A stretch of 64,000 nt of DNA from CAMLIZ01 sp966212505 (GCA_966212505.1 CBIHRS010000008.1:110017-174016), one strand, 5' to 3'. Positions 1 through 9,100 are shown, numbered from the stretch's first letter. Translations and numbers: made by a program. Notes: generated by a model from the sequence alone, not told the origin.

Positions 1-2
1 TC

Positions 3-605
<603 letters not shown>

Positions 606-615
606 GGACGCACGA

Positions 616-1635
616 ATGACTGCATCCACCCTGAGCCCGCCGCTGCTGGAACTGCGCCATGTGGGCGTGAACTTCGAGCGGCCCGTGTCGGTGCGCAGCG
701 CGGCCCGCTGGCTGGCCGGCGATGCGCCCTCGGCGCGGCCGCTGCCGGTGCGCGCGGTCGACGACGTGAGCCTCACGGTGCACGAGGGCGAGATCGTCGG
801 CCTGGTCGGCGAATCGGGCTGCGGCAAGTCGACGCTGGGCCGCGTGGCCGTGGGCCTGCAGCGCGCCAGCACCGGCGAGCGTCTGCTGCGCGGCGAGCGG
901 CTCGATGGCCTGAAGACCCGCGAGGCGGTCGCGCGCCAGCTGAAGCTGCAGATGGTGTTCCAGGATCCGTATGCCTCGCTGAACCCGCGGCTGCGCATCG
1001 GCGACATCGTCGGCGAGGCGCCGGTCACGCACGGCATCGTGGCCAAGGCCGACAGGCCGGCCTACGTGGCGGAGCTGCTGGAGCAGGTGGGGCTCAAGCC
1101 CGAGATGGCGCTGCGCTTCCCGCACCAGTTCTCCGGCGGCCAGCGCGCTCGCGTGGGCATTGCGCGGGCGCTGGCGGTCAAGCCCGAGTTCATCGTCTGC
1201 GACGAGGCGGTGGCCGCGCTCGACGTCTCGGTGCAGGGCCAGGTGCTCAACCTGTTCGCCGACCTGCGCGAGCGCCTGGGCCTGAGCTACCTGTTCGTGA
1301 GCCACAACCTGGGCGTGGTGCACCATGTGTCCGACCGGGTCGCGGTGATGTACCTCGGCCGCATCGTCGAGTCGGCGCCGGCGCATGCGCTGTTCGCGGA
1401 AGCCGCACATCCCTACACGCAGGCGCTGCTGCAGGAAGCGCCGACGCTCAAGGTCCAGAAGAAGAAGTTCATCGCCATCCAGGGAGAGATTCCGTCGCCG
1501 CTGGCGCCCCCGCCCGGCTGCCACTTCCATCCCCGCTGCCCGCATGCGCACGAGCGCTGCCGGCAGGAGGCTCCCCGGCTGCGTGAGATCGCGCCGGGAC
1601 ACACGGCAGCCTGTCATCTGCACGACGGGCACTGA
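616..1635 (+). CDS. Oligopeptide/dipeptide ABC transporter ATP-binding protein (OppF/DppF type)
   Basis: Complete 339-residue ATPase beginning 10 nt after the preceding ATPase gene. Walker A GESGCGKST is at residues 65-73, the Q-loop VFQDPYASLNP near 115-124, the signature FSGGQRARVGIARAL near 172-186 and Walker B FIVCDEAVAALDV near 192-204. The DEAVAALD form departs slightly from the usual DEPVSALD. The C-terminal oligopeptide-transport domain carries the expected cysteines (GCHFHPRC, then a later C). Length and architecture match OppF/DppF. With the upstream gene it forms the heterodimeric motor of the importer. The substrate cannot be read from the ATPases, but the solute-binding protein at 4061 probably belongs to the same system. 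Confidence 0.95.
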   Translation: MTASTLSPPLLELRHVGVNFERPVSVRSAARWLAGDAPSARPLPVRAVDDVSLTVHEGEIVGLVGESGCGKSTLGRVAVGLQRASTGERLLRGERLDGLKTREAVARQLKLQMVFQDPYASLNPRLRIGDIVGEAPVTHGIVAKADRPAYVAELLEQVGLKPEMALRFPHQFSGGQRARVGIARALAVKPEFIVCDEAVAALDVSVQGQVLNLFADLRERLGLSYLFVSHNLGVVHHVSDRVAVMYLGRIVESAPAHALFAEAAHPYTQALLQEAPTLKVQKKKFIAIQGEIPSPLAPPPGCHFHPRCPHAHERCRQEAPRLREIAPGHTAACHLHDGH

Positions 1636-1668
1636 CACGACGGTCATTGACATCGCGCGAGGCACCGC

Positions 1669-2655
1669 ATGGACGTGAAGTGGCTGGATGACTTTCTCGT
1701 GCTGGCCGAATGCCGAAGCTTCACGCGGGCCGCCAGGCTGCGCAACACCTCGCAGTCGGGCCTGTCGCGGCGGATCCAGTCGCTCGAGCAATGGATCGGC
1801 TCGCCGCTGGTCGATCGCGATGCCTCGCGCTTCGGGCTCACCGAAGCGGGCCAGCGCTTCCTGCCGCTGGCCACCCACCTGCGCAATGCGGTGGTGGCCG
1901 CGCGCGAGCTCTGCGGGCCGGTGCGCATGCCCCATCCGGCCTCGTGCGTCACGCTCGCGGTGGCCGAAGGGCTCGAGTCGGGCGTGCTGCCGCAATTGCT
2001 GTCGCGCCTGAAGCTGCAGGGCTTCGACGCGCCGGTGCGCGTGGTGGTCAAGGGTGCGCAGGCCGCCGCCGTGGCCCTGCTCGATGGCGATGCCGACATG
2101 TGGCTGGCGCCGCAGCATCCGCAGCTGCCGCTGATGCTCGACCCGATGAGCTACGAGGCCGCCACCGTCGCGCAGGACCGGCTCTCGCCGATCGTCGCGA
2201 CCAACGGCTTCGGCCGACCGCTGTATGCACTGCCCGGGCTGCGCGATGCACCGACGCCGTTGCTCGAATACGGCATGGCCGACTACCTTGCGCAGGTGGT
2301 GGGCATGGTCATGGCCTCGGCGCCGCTGCGCGCCAGCCTGCGCCCGGTGGCGGGATCGGATTCGCTGCATTCGCTGTGCACGCTGGTGCGCCAGGGCCTG
2401 GGCCTGGCCTTCCTGCCGGAGTCGATGGTGCGCGAGGAGTTGCGGCGCGGCGAGCTGATGCGCGCCGATGCACGCTGGTCGACCTCGCTCGAGATCCGCC
2501 TCGTCCGCGCCGGGCGGGCCTTTCCGCGCTCGCCGGCCGATGCGGCGCAGCGGATGTGGCATTGCCTGGTCGAAGACGGCCACGGCGACACCGTGGTGCC
2601 ATGGAGCCGCCCGCCTGTGTGGCCGGCGCGCGAGGCCTGCCCGCTCGGGCGCTGA
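1669..2655 (+). CDS. LysR-family transcriptional regulator
   Basis: A 328-residue protein with the LysR-type winged helix-turn-helix at residues about 4-62 (LDDFLVLAECRSFTRAA, then SGLSRRIQSLEQWIG). A periplasmic-binding-protein-like effector domain fills the rest and ends in the usual LVRQGLGLAFLPESMV segment. It begins 33 nt after the ABC ATPase gene and reads in the same direction, so it may be co-transcribed with the transporter. By position it probably controls the transporter and/or the porin downstream. An inverted repeat at 2771-2793 is a candidate binding site. The inducer is unknown. ATG 1669 is the start that gives the canonical MDVKWLDDFL N-terminus. Confidence 0.93.
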   Translation: MDVKWLDDFLVLAECRSFTRAARLRNTSQSGLSRRIQSLEQWIGSPLVDRDASRFGLTEAGQRFLPLATHLRNAVVAARELCGPVRMPHPASCVTLAVAEGLESGVLPQLLSRLKLQGFDAPVRVVVKGAQAAAVALLDGDADMWLAPQHPQLPLMLDPMSYEAATVAQDRLSPIVATNGFGRPLYALPGLRDAPTPLLEYGMADYLAQVVGMVMASAPLRASLRPVAGSDSLHSLCTLVRQGLGLAFLPESMVREELRRGELMRADARWSTSLEIRLVRAGRAFPRSPADAAQRMWHCLVEDGHGDTVVPWSRPPVWPAREACPLGR

Positions 2656-2964
2656 GCCTTTCGTCGTCCATTCCGCTGCTTGAGCCGATGCCCGGTGCGT
2701 GGCGTGTTGCGCCGTGCATCGGGCATTGGCGTTTCTGGCATCGCCTGCGTCGTTTGCATCGCGCAACAGCCATGCGATTTACGCAAACGCATGCCCGCGC
2801 ACCGTGCGTTGCTGCCCTGAAACGGCGGCGCCCATGCGGGCTTCGCATCAGCGCTCCAGCGCCCCGTTGCGACGCTGCAGTTGCACTTCGACACTGATCT
2901 GCAAGCGAGACACCACGCTGCGCTCGCGAGTGTTGCCCAACCCTTTCAGACCTGGAGAACGAGA
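2656..2964. other. Intergenic region upstream of the porin
   Basis: About 309 bases separate the LysR stop from the porin start. I see no supported gene here; ORFs that cross it have atypical composition and no family features. The useful content is an inverted repeat at 2771-2793 and, just before the porin, a purine-rich ribosome-binding stretch (CTGGAGAACGAGA) at about 2951-2964. The region presumably carries the porin promoter, but I could not pick -35/-10 boxes with confidence. Confidence 0.6.
2771..2793. promoter_or_regulatory. Candidate LysR-type operator (inverted repeat)
   Basis: Arms CATGCG (2771-2776) and CGCATG (2788-2793) are perfect inverted repeats separated by 11 nt. That spacing is close to the T-N11-A geometry known for LysR-type binding sites. 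It lies between the LysR gene and the porin, about 170 nt upstream of the porin start. The repeat is seen directly; its assignment to this regulator is inferred. Confidence 0.4.
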
Positions 2965-4026
2965 GTGCAAAAGACCGCCATCTGCGCCGCTGCCGCGGCC
3001 ATGCTGACCCTGCTGGCCGCTGGCGCGCAGGCACAGAGCAACGTCACGATCTACGGCGTGGCCGACGTGTTCCTCGAATACGGCAAGGCCGGCACCAAGA
3101 GCGCGCCCACCACGGTGGTGCGCGAGCAGTCGGGCGGCATCAACAGTTCGCGCCTCGGCTTCAAGGGCACCGAGGACCTGGGCGGTGGCCTGAAGGCCAA
3201 CTTCGTGTTCGAGCACGGCCTGCTGCTCGACACCGGCACGCAGGCGAATGCCGCGTTCTGGAACCGCCAGAGCTATGTGGGCCTGTCGGGCGACTGGGGC
3301 AGCCTCACGGGCGGCCGCCAGTATTCGCCGCTGCTCGTGCAGCAGGACGGCTTCGATCCCGCGCCCGGCACCACGCTGTACGGCTCGGCCTACAACTCCG
3401 GCGTGCTGCGCACCGTCTCGCGCGTGAACAACAGCGTGCTCTACACCTCACCCGCCTTCGGCGGCTTCAGCGGCTCGGCCATGGTGGGCCTGGGCGAAGC
3501 CACCGGCGGCTTCCACTACAACCGTGTGGCCAGCGGCAGCGTCAAGTACGCGGGCGGCCCTTTCGGCGTGGGCCTGGCCTTCCTGCACCAGACCAAGCCC
3601 GATGCGAGCAAGGAAAGCAAGGCGATCTGGAACCTCTCGGGCTCCTACCAGGTGGGTGACCTGCAACTGCTCGGTGCACTGCAGACCACGCGCAACGACA
3701 GCCAGAACGCCAACACGCTCGACGACCGCCGCGAGTTCCTGATCGGCGCCGTGTACACGCTGGGCAACGGCCAGATCCGCACCTCGTGGGGCCAGGCCAA
3801 GGTCAAGGACGTGAGCGACACCACCGCGCGCCACCTCTCGGCGGGCTACATCCACAACCTGTCGAAGCGCACCGCGGTCTACACGGTGGCGCAGGCGATC
3901 AAGAACCCCGACAACCTGGCCTACCGCAGCAGCGGCTACTCCTTCGATGCGGTCGACAGCGGCCCGGCGGTGGGCGCCGGCGTCACGGCCCGCGCCTTTG
4001 CCGTCGGCATCCGCCATCGCTTCTGA
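2965..4026 (+). CDS. Outer-membrane porin (porin_4 / OmpC-like family)
   Basis: A 353-residue protein. I place the start at GTG 2965 because it follows a GGAGAACGAGA ribosome-binding stretch and gives a clean signal peptide ending AGAQAQ, with maturation before SNVTIYGVADV. The mature part shows the hallmarks of Burkholderiales trimeric porins: opening SNVTIYGVAD, SRLGFKGTEDLGGGLKANFVFEHG, RQSYVGLSGDWGSLTGGRQYSP, and a C-terminal aromatic residue (RHRF) for BAM recognition. It forms a general or substrate-preferring channel. Its place between the transport regulator and the solute-binding protein suggests it admits the same substrate. A longer frame from TTG 2881 would lack an N-terminal signal. 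Confidence 0.93.
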   Translation: MQKTAICAAAAAMLTLLAAGAQAQSNVTIYGVADVFLEYGKAGTKSAPTTVVREQSGGINSSRLGFKGTEDLGGGLKANFVFEHGLLLDTGTQANAAFWNRQSYVGLSGDWGSLTGGRQYSPLLVQQDGFDPAPGTTLYGSAYNSGVLRTVSRVNNSVLYTSPAFGGFSGSAMVGLGEATGGFHYNRVASGSVKYAGGPFGVGLAFLHQTKPDASKESKAIWNLSGSYQVGDLQLLGALQTTRNDSQNANTLDDRREFLIGAVYTLGNGQIRTSWGQAKVKDVSDTTARHLSAGYIHNLSKRTAVYTVAQAIKNPDNLAYRSSGYSFDAVDSGPAVGAGVTARAFAVGIRHRF

Positions 4027-4060
4027 TCGCACTGGTCGACCGTCCAGCAAGGAGTCCGTC

Positions 4061-5650
4061 ATGACGAGACGACAGTTTCTCGCCGCGGGTGCGGCATGGC
4101 TTGGTGCGGGCGCGGTGCCCGGTGCGTTGTCCCAGCCTTCCGGCGCGAACCCGCCGCGGGAACTGCGTCTGGCCCTGGCGGGCGAACCCGGCACCGCCGA
4201 TCCGCACTTTGCGGCGATCACACCCAACGTCAACCTCGCGCAGCACGTGTTCGATGCGCTGGTGCATGTGGATGCCGGCGGCGCCTACGTGCCCGGCCTC
4301 GCGATCTCGTGGCGTGCGGTCGATCCGATCACATGGGAGATCAAGCTGCGCCCCAATGTGATGTTCCACGACGGCAGCCGGCTGACAATGGAGGACGTGC
4401 TGTTCTCGCTGCAGCGGCCGGGCCGCATCACCGGCAGCCCGGCGCCGCTGACCACCTTCAGCCGCCAGATCGTCGCCACCAAGGTGGTCGATGCGTCCAC
4501 GCTGCAGATCAAGACGCGCGAGCCCTATGGCGGGCTGCCCGGCGACCTGTCGTCGATCTTCATCGTGTCGCGTGCCGCGGCCGAGAAGGCGCAGGCCGCC
4601 GACTTCGACAGCGGCAAGGCCGCGGTCGGCACCGGCCCGTTCCGCCTGCGCGGCTGGAGCAAGGGCAGCGCGATCACGCTCGAGCGGCACGAGGCCTATT
4701 GGGCCGGTGCCGCGCCGTGGGCCCGCGTGACGCTGCTCTTCATGCCCGACGAGAAGCAGCGCATGGCCGCGCTGGTCGCGGGCCAGGTCGATGCGGTCGA
4801 GGGTGTGCCGCCGGCCGACGTGTCCGGCCTGCGTGGCCAGCGCACGCTGCAACTGGTGCAGCGCACCTCGTGGCGCACGGTGTTCCTGCATGTCGAGCAG
4901 TTCACCGATCGATCGCCGTGGATCGCCGACAACGCGGGCCGGCCGATCGAGACCAGCCCGCTGAAGGACCGGCGCGTGCGGCATGCGCTCTCGCTCGCGC
5001 TGAACCGGTCTGCGATGATCCATGGCTATCTCGAAGGCCTGGCCGAGCCGGCTGGCCAGCTCGTCGCGCCCGGCGTGCTCGGCTACAGCGGCATGCTCAA
5101 GCCCGAAGCCTTCGACCTTGCGGCCGCGAAGCGGCTGATGGCCGAGGCCGGCCTGCCCGATGGATTCACGCTGACGCTGCATGGCCCGAAGGGCCGCTAC
5201 ATCTACGACGAGGCCATCTGCCGCTCGGTGGCCGAGCAGTGGGGCCGGCTGGGCGTGCGCACCCGGGTCGAGACGATGCCGGCCGCCCAGTATTTCCCTC
5301 GGGCGCGCCAGGGCGAGTTCAGCGTCGCGATGCTGGGCTATGGCTCGCTCGCGGCCGACTTCGCGCTGCGCGCGCTGCTCGGCACGCCCGACAGCGTCAA
5401 GGGCTGGGGCACCTGGAACTGGAGCAAGTACAGCAGCAGCAAGCTCGACGCCGCGCTGCGCGAATCGCTGCGCAGCACCGAGCTGGCGCAGCGGCAGCAG
5501 CAGGCCTCCGCTGCGATGGAGATCGCGATGGGCGACCGTGCCGTCGTGCCGCTGCACCACCAGTTCGCCTCGTGGGCCATGCGACCCGGCCTGAGCTATG
5601 CCGGCCGCATCGACGAGTTCACGCTGGCGCACCAGTTCAAGCCCGCATGA
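4061..5650 (+). CDS. ABC transporter substrate-binding protein, family 5 (peptide/oligopeptide type), Tat signal
   Basis: A 529-residue protein starting at ATG 4061, seven nt after AAGGAG. The N-terminus TRRQFLAAGAAWLGAG is a twin-arginine signal, so it is probably exported folded. The body fits SBP_bac_5: RELRLALAGEPGTADPHFA, then WEIKLRPNVMFHDGSRLTMEDVLFS, VGTGPFRLRGW, and RRVRHALSLALNRSAMI with the following gate region. It would deliver a ligand, usually a peptide, to the Opp/Dpp ATPases at the start of the window. The gap to the porin is 34 nt, so the two are likely co-transcribed. The gene ends 50 nt before a strong terminator. Confidence 0.92.
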   Translation: MTRRQFLAAGAAWLGAGAVPGALSQPSGANPPRELRLALAGEPGTADPHFAAITPNVNLAQHVFDALVHVDAGGAYVPGLAISWRAVDPITWEIKLRPNVMFHDGSRLTMEDVLFSLQRPGRITGSPAPLTTFSRQIVATKVVDASTLQIKTREPYGGLPGDLSSIFIVSRAAAEKAQAADFDSGKAAVGTGPFRLRGWSKGSAITLERHEAYWAGAAPWARVTLLFMPDEKQRMAALVAGQVDAVEGVPPADVSGLRGQRTLQLVQRTSWRTVFLHVEQFTDRSPWIADNAGRPIETSPLKDRRVRHALSLALNRSAMIHGYLEGLAEPAGQLVAPGVLGYSGMLKPEAFDLAAAKRLMAEAGLPDGFTLTLHGPKGRYIYDEAICRSVAEQWGRLGVRTRVETMPAAQYFPRARQGEFSVAMLGYGSLAADFALRALLGTPDSVKGWGTWNWSKYSSSKLDAALRESLRSTELAQRQQQASAAMEIAMGDRAVVPLHHQFASWAMRPGLSYAGRIDEFTLAHQFKPA

Positions 5651-5700
5651 CGCACGTTTCTCCTAGGTCGAACTCGGCTCCTCGGGCTTTGACCTTTTCC

Positions 5701-5726
5701 GGGCGGCTGGGGAGCCGCCCTTTTTT
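5701..5726 (+). terminator. Intrinsic terminator after the solute-binding protein
   Basis: A perfect 8-bp stem, GGGCGGCT (5701-5708) with AGCCGCCC (5713-5720) and loop GGGG, is followed directly by six T residues (5721-5726). It ends plus-strand transcription of the porin/binding-protein unit. The minus-strand side has no comparable U-tract. Confidence 0.92.
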
Positions 5727-5744
5727 CTCGCTGGACGATGGGCG

Positions 5745-6866
5745 TCAGGCGTCGACGAGGTAGCCCTCGGCCGTTTCCCTCTGCGCGCGGTACTTGTCGG
5801 CCACTTCGCGGGCGCTGAGGGCCGCATCGGCGCCATGCAGCGCGCCGGCGGCCGACAACTGCGCGTGCCGATGCGCCGCCTTGTCGATCAGCCAGTCGGC
5901 CCGCTCCAGCGTGCGCCGTGTGCAGGTGCGGCCGCGCAGGTCGTCGTCGAGATCGCTGACGTGGGAGCGCCAGGCCTCCTTGAGGTAGAGCGCGTCGAGC
6001 TGCGGTGCTTCGGCGAGCGCCAGCGACCATGCGGCACAGATGCCATCGAGCCACGACAGCACGTGCGCGCTCGCACCGCGCTCGGCGAGGTTGTGCCGCA
6101 TCTGGCCGTAGGCTTCGAGCGCGAGCCGCTTCATCAAGCTGAAGTGCGACAGCGCGGCCTCATGCCCCAGGCTGCGTTCGATGGTCAGCAGCCAGCCGAA
6201 GGCATGGCGCGTCTCGATCCGCTCGGCGAGGTGGAACTCCGGTGCGCTGCGGCCGTCGCCGGCGGTGTTGTATTGCGTCAGCGGGTCGTAGCGGTACATG
6301 TAGCCGAAGTCGAACAGCCACACCTGCCGGCCGTCGTCGACCATGTTGCCGGCGCTGTAGTCCCACTCGAAGAAGCCGTGTTCGCAGAGGATCCGGCCGG
6401 TGGTGAGCAGCTGCCGCAATGTGCGTTCGTCGAAAGCGCGCAGCGTCGGCCCTTCGATCCATGGCGAGGCGATCACGCCATGGTGCAGCGAGCCGTACAG
6501 CGGCTGCACGATCCCGGGCAGCTCCGTGCCGGCGGCGCGCAGCGCGTTCAGTTCGCGGTGGCGCAGCAGCTCGTTGAGGAACGAGGTCTGGCCATCGGCG
6601 TTCTGCACCAGGCAGGGCCGGCGTGCGCACTTGACCGCGTAGGCCCGTTCGTTGATGCGCAGCTTGTAGACCACGCCGGTGAGGCCGTTGTCGATCACCG
6701 CTTCCACGCCGGCCGTGTCACGGCTCAGGCGGCTCAGGGCTTCGGGCGGCAGCGGCAAGGCTTCTGCGTCGCCGATCGTCAATTCGTCGCCGCGCGCCAG
6801 GAAGTCGAGGGCGGCGCGTTGGCGTTGGGTGTCCAGGCTTTCCATCGCGCCGGATTGTGCGGTCAT
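5745..6866 (-). CDS. Kinase-fold protein of unknown substrate
   Basis: A 373-residue protein from ATG 6866; a second ATG at 6845 is also possible and neither has a strong ribosome-binding site. It has the layout of a protein-kinase-like fold. A VVYKLRINERAYAVKC segment places a candidate ATP-binding lysine at K79. Then comes WDYSAGNMV, with the catalytic-loop Asp (D169) and Asn (N174), and LFDFGY with a DFG triplet at 186-188. No receptor, membrane or substrate domain is attached. It could phosphorylate a small molecule, as the aminoglycoside or choline kinases do, or a protein. I do not recognise a named family. It is convergent with the transporter genes and divergent from the glycine-zipper gene. 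Confidence 0.75.
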   Translation of the reverse strand: MTAQSGAMESLDTQRQRAALDFLARGDELTIGDAEALPLPPEALSRLSRDTAGVEAVIDNGLTGVVYKLRINERAYAVKCARRPCLVQNADGQTSFLNELLRHRELNALRAAGTELPGIVQPLYGSLHHGVIASPWIEGPTLRAFDERTLRQLLTTGRILCEHGFFEWDYSAGNMVDDGRQVWLFDFGYMYRYDPLTQYNTAGDGRSAPEFHLAERIETRHAFGWLLTIERSLGHEAALSHFSLMKRLALEAYGQMRHNLAERGASAHVLSWLDGICAAWSLALAEAPQLDALYLKEAWRSHVSDLDDDLRGRTCTRRTLERADWLIDKAAHRHAQLSAAGALHGADAALSAREVADKYRAQRETAEGYLVDA

Positions 6867-6908
6867 CACGGATCTGCCGTTTTCCCGGTCAACGCTTTGC
6901 GATTCTTT

Positions 6909-6928
6909 ACGTTCGGAGGATTGAACGT
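6909..6928. promoter_or_regulatory. Inverted repeat between divergent genes
   Basis: ACGTTC (6909-6914) and GAACGT (6923-6928) form perfect 6-bp arms with an 8-nt spacer. They lie in the 125-nt gap between the kinase-fold gene and the glycine-zipper gene. This is a possible operator for one or both promoters; no regulator is assigned. Confidence 0.3.
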
Positions 6929-6991
6929 GCCGTGGCCGGCCGTTCCAATATCGAGCAGAGGTCGGGCGAGCCGGCCCCGAGGAGTCCGACG

Positions 6992-7675
6992 ATGGGCAAG
7001 ACGATCCGATGGAGTGCGCTGGCGCTGCTGGCCTGCGCTGCACAGGCCGCGCTGGCGGCCGAGTATGGAACGGTGGTGTCTTCCACCCCGGTCGTGCAGC
7101 AGGTGGCGGTGCCGCAGCAGAGCTGCTACGACGAACAGCAGACGGTGCAGCAGCGCCCCAGCGGCGCGGGTGCGCTGGTGGGGGCCGTGATCGGCGGCGC
7201 CATCGGCAACACCATCGGTGGCGGGGCTGGCCGTGCCGTGGCCACCGGCGCGGGCGTGATGGCCGGCGCGGTGCTGGGCAACCAGGCCGAGGCCAGCAAC
7301 CTGCCGCCTGCCACCGCCACCGTGCGCCGCTGCCAGACGGCCACGCGCTACGAGAACCGCACGGTCGGCTACGACGTGGTCTACGACTACAACGGCCAGC
7401 GCTACACCACCCGCCTCGCGCAGGATCCGGGTCCGCGCATCGCACTCAACGTGAACGTGACGCCCGCGGCCGGCGAGGCCACCCCAGTGGCGCCCGCAGG
7501 CACGCTGCCGCCGCCGGTGTATGTGCCGCAGCAGCAGGCGCCCGTCACCATGGTCACGCAGCCGCCGGTGGTCTACTACCCGGCGCCCGGCTACTACTAC
7601 GGCCCGCCCCCGGTGGCGGTGGTGCCGCGTGTGGTGATCGGCGGCCACTGGCACCACGGACGCTGGTACTACTGA
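6992..7675 (+). CDS. Glycine-zipper outer-membrane/periplasmic protein (17-kDa antigen-like)
   Basis: A 227-residue protein whose ATG 6992 follows GAGGAG at good spacing. It has a signal peptide (residues 1-22, cleavage near LAAEYG). Residues about 59-97 form a glycine zipper (GALVGAVIGGAIGN, then GAGRAVATGAGVMAGAVLGN), the two-helix Rick_17kDa_Anti pattern that packs in the outer membrane. The rest is a beta-rich stretch (RYENRTVGYDVVYDYNGQRY), a Pro/Tyr-rich segment and a His/Trp-rich C-terminus (GGHWHHGRWYY). Proteins of this kind act in envelope integrity. The precise role here is not known. Confidence 0.85.
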   Translation: MGKTIRWSALALLACAAQAALAAEYGTVVSSTPVVQQVAVPQQSCYDEQQTVQQRPSGAGALVGAVIGGAIGNTIGGGAGRAVATGAGVMAGAVLGNQAEASNLPPATATVRRCQTATRYENRTVGYDVVYDYNGQRYTTRLAQDPGPRIALNVNVTPAAGEATPVAPAGTLPPPVYVPQQQAPVTMVTQPPVVYYPAPGYYYGPPPVAVVPRVVIGGHWHHGRWYY

Positions 7676-7695
7676 AGACTCAGCCTTCGGGCGGG

Positions 7696-7753
7696 CGGTG
7701 CGCAAAGAAACTTCACACAGCGCACCGTCAACGGCGGTCTCCTGCCGCCGTTG
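7696..7753. other. Two consecutive hairpins between envelope genes
   Basis: The first has arms CGGTGCGC (7696-7703) and GCGCACCG (7720-7727). The second has arms CAACGGCGG (7729-7737) and CCGCCGTTG (7745-7753) with a 7-nt loop. Neither is followed by a T-run. They may act as Rho-assisted termination, mRNA-stability or processing signals between the glycine-zipper gene and the repeat-protein gene. Confidence 0.5.
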
Positions 7754-7812
7754 TTGACCCAGAGTTGCGCGACTCTGTCGATCCCAGTCAACAACCACCG
7801 CAGGAGTCCCTC

Positions 7813-8400
7813 ATGAACCGCAATCACGTGCTGTCCGCCGTGTTGATGGCCGCCAGCCTCGGCGCCTTCGCCCAGACCACCGCCTCCACCGTCCAGCGCG
7901 ACGTCAACCAGGAAAAGCGCATCGAGCAGGGGCTGCAGAGCGGCTCGCTCAGCACCCGCGAGGCGGCCAAGCTGGAGCATGAAGAGAGCAAGGTCGATCG
8001 CCTGCAGGCCCGCTCGCTGAAAGATGGCTCGCTGAGCGCCGAAGAGCAGGCCAAGCTGCGCGCCGCGCAGAACCATGTGAGCCAGGACATCAATGCCGCC
8101 AAGCACAACGACGTGAGCGGCAATCCGCAATCGGCCTCGTCGCAGCGCATGCAGGCCGACGTGCAGCGCAACATCAACCAGCAGCAGCGCATCGAAAACG
8201 GCGTGCAGAACGGTTCGATGACCAACCGCGAGGTGGCCAAGGCCGAGCGCGGCCAGGCCCGCGTGGATCGCAAGGAATACGTGGCCGGACGCGATGGCCA
8301 TGTGGGCGCCGCCGAGCAGCACCGCATCCAGCGCTCTGAAAATCACCAGAGCCGCCGCATCCGCCACGAGAAGCACGACGCGCAGGAGCGCAAGAGCTGA
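7813..8400 (+). CDS. Periplasmic protein with a 90-residue-period duplication
   Basis: A 195-residue protein; ATG 7813 follows CAGGAGTCCCTC. The signal peptide ends near LGAFAQ. The mature chain is hydrophilic, helical and highly charged, and is a near-perfect duplication. VQRDVNQEKRIEQG at residue 27 recurs as VQRNINQQQRIENG at residue 117. SLSTREAAKLE matches SMTNREVAKAE, and NHVSQDINAAKHN (87-99) matches NHQSRRIRHEKHD (177-189), always exactly 90 residues apart. The second copy has drifted to a basic, His/Arg-rich end. The family is a conserved hypothetical of beta- and gammaproteobacteria; I know of no assigned function. Confidence 0.82.
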   Translation: MNRNHVLSAVLMAASLGAFAQTTASTVQRDVNQEKRIEQGLQSGSLSTREAAKLEHEESKVDRLQARSLKDGSLSAEEQAKLRAAQNHVSQDINAAKHNDVSGNPQSASSQRMQADVQRNINQQQRIENGVQNGSMTNREVAKAERGQARVDRKEYVAGRDGHVGAAEQHRIQRSENHQSRRIRHEKHDAQERKS

Positions 8401-8406
8401 TTCAGC

Positions 8407-9009
8407 TCAGCCGCTGCGCCGCCGCAGCAGCAGCCCCATCGCGAGGAGGCCTGCGGCGAGCAGCGCCGGCTGCGAGGGCTCGGGCACCGAGCTCACCAGC
8501 AGCTGGGCCGCGTGGCCATCGTTGTATTCCAGCGAGCTGAACACATCGGTGCCGCTGCTGCGCAGGTTGAACGCCAGATAGGGCGCATGCGTGGCGGCGA
8601 CGAAGCCGGTGACGTCGAAGAACGCATCCTGCCCATAGCCCAGGTTCGCCGGCAGGTGCAGCGTGCCGAGGAAGGTGCCGGCATTGGCATCGTCCGCGAC
8701 CAGCTGGCCTTGCGTGGTGCCATAGCCGTACACCGCCACGTCGCTGCCCCCCAACGGCAGCCCGTACAGATTGACGCTGAGCAGCGCCTGCGTCACCGTG
8801 CCGTGGATCGGTGCCGACGAGAATTTCACGGCACCCTGGATGTAGCCCGAAGCCATCAGGTAGGCGCCGTCGGCCACGATGTTGCAGCCGGCGCAGGTGT
8901 ACAGCGAGCCGTCGCTGGTGGGGTCGAGCGTGAGGGTGGCGGCATCGGCCGCGGGCGTGAACGAAGCGGCAGCGGCCGCCATCGCTGCAATGGCGATGTA
9001 GGTCTTCAT
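8407..9009 (-). CDS. PEP-CTERM sorting-domain protein
   Basis: A 200-residue secreted protein; ATG 9009 follows GGGAGACC. It has a signal peptide ending near AADA. The central part is beta-rich (TLTLDPTSDGSLYTCAG, then FDVTGFVAATHAPYLAFNL) and holds one CxxC-like pair. The last residues, VPEPSQPALLAAGLLAMGLL followed by RRRSG, form a textbook PEP-CTERM tripartite signal: VPEP motif, transmembrane helix and basic tail. Such proteins are processed by an exosortase (EpsH/XrtA) and are linked to exopolysaccharide production. No exosortase is visible in this window. It is convergent with the repeat-protein gene, with 6 nt between stops. Confidence 0.9.
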   Translation of the reverse strand: MKTYIAIAAMAAAAASFTPAADAATLTLDPTSDGSLYTCAGCNIVADGAYLMASGYIQGAVKFSSAPIHGTVTQALLSVNLYGLPLGGSDVAVYGYGTTQGQLVADDANAGTFLGTLHLPANLGYGQDAFFDVTGFVAATHAPYLAFNLRSSGTDVFSSLEYNDGHAAQLLVSSVPEPSQPALLAAGLLAMGLLLRRRSG

Positions 9010-9054
9010 GAAGGTCTCCCTGAGCAGAACATTGTTGGTTGGAGACCTCATCAT

Positions 9055-9090
9055 CGCGGGCCCCAGGCTCGCCACGTGAGCCTGCCCGCG
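9055..9090 (-). terminator. Bipartite GC-rich hairpin after the NAD operon
   Basis: The inner stem CAGGCTC (9064-9070)/GAGCCTG (9078-9084) is stacked on the outer stem CGCGGG (9055-9060)/CCCGCG (9085-9090), with a three-base bulge. It lies 10 nt past the stop of the last gene of the NAD operon. There is no U-tract, so a Rho-assisted or stabilising role is as likely as intrinsic termination. Confidence 0.5.
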
Positions 9091-9100
9091 GTCGCCCACA

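Noticed and set aside
7729..7753. Intrinsic terminator after the glycine-zipper gene
   Set aside because: The stem is perfect but the sequence after it is TTGACCC with no U-run, so it is listed only as a hairpin.
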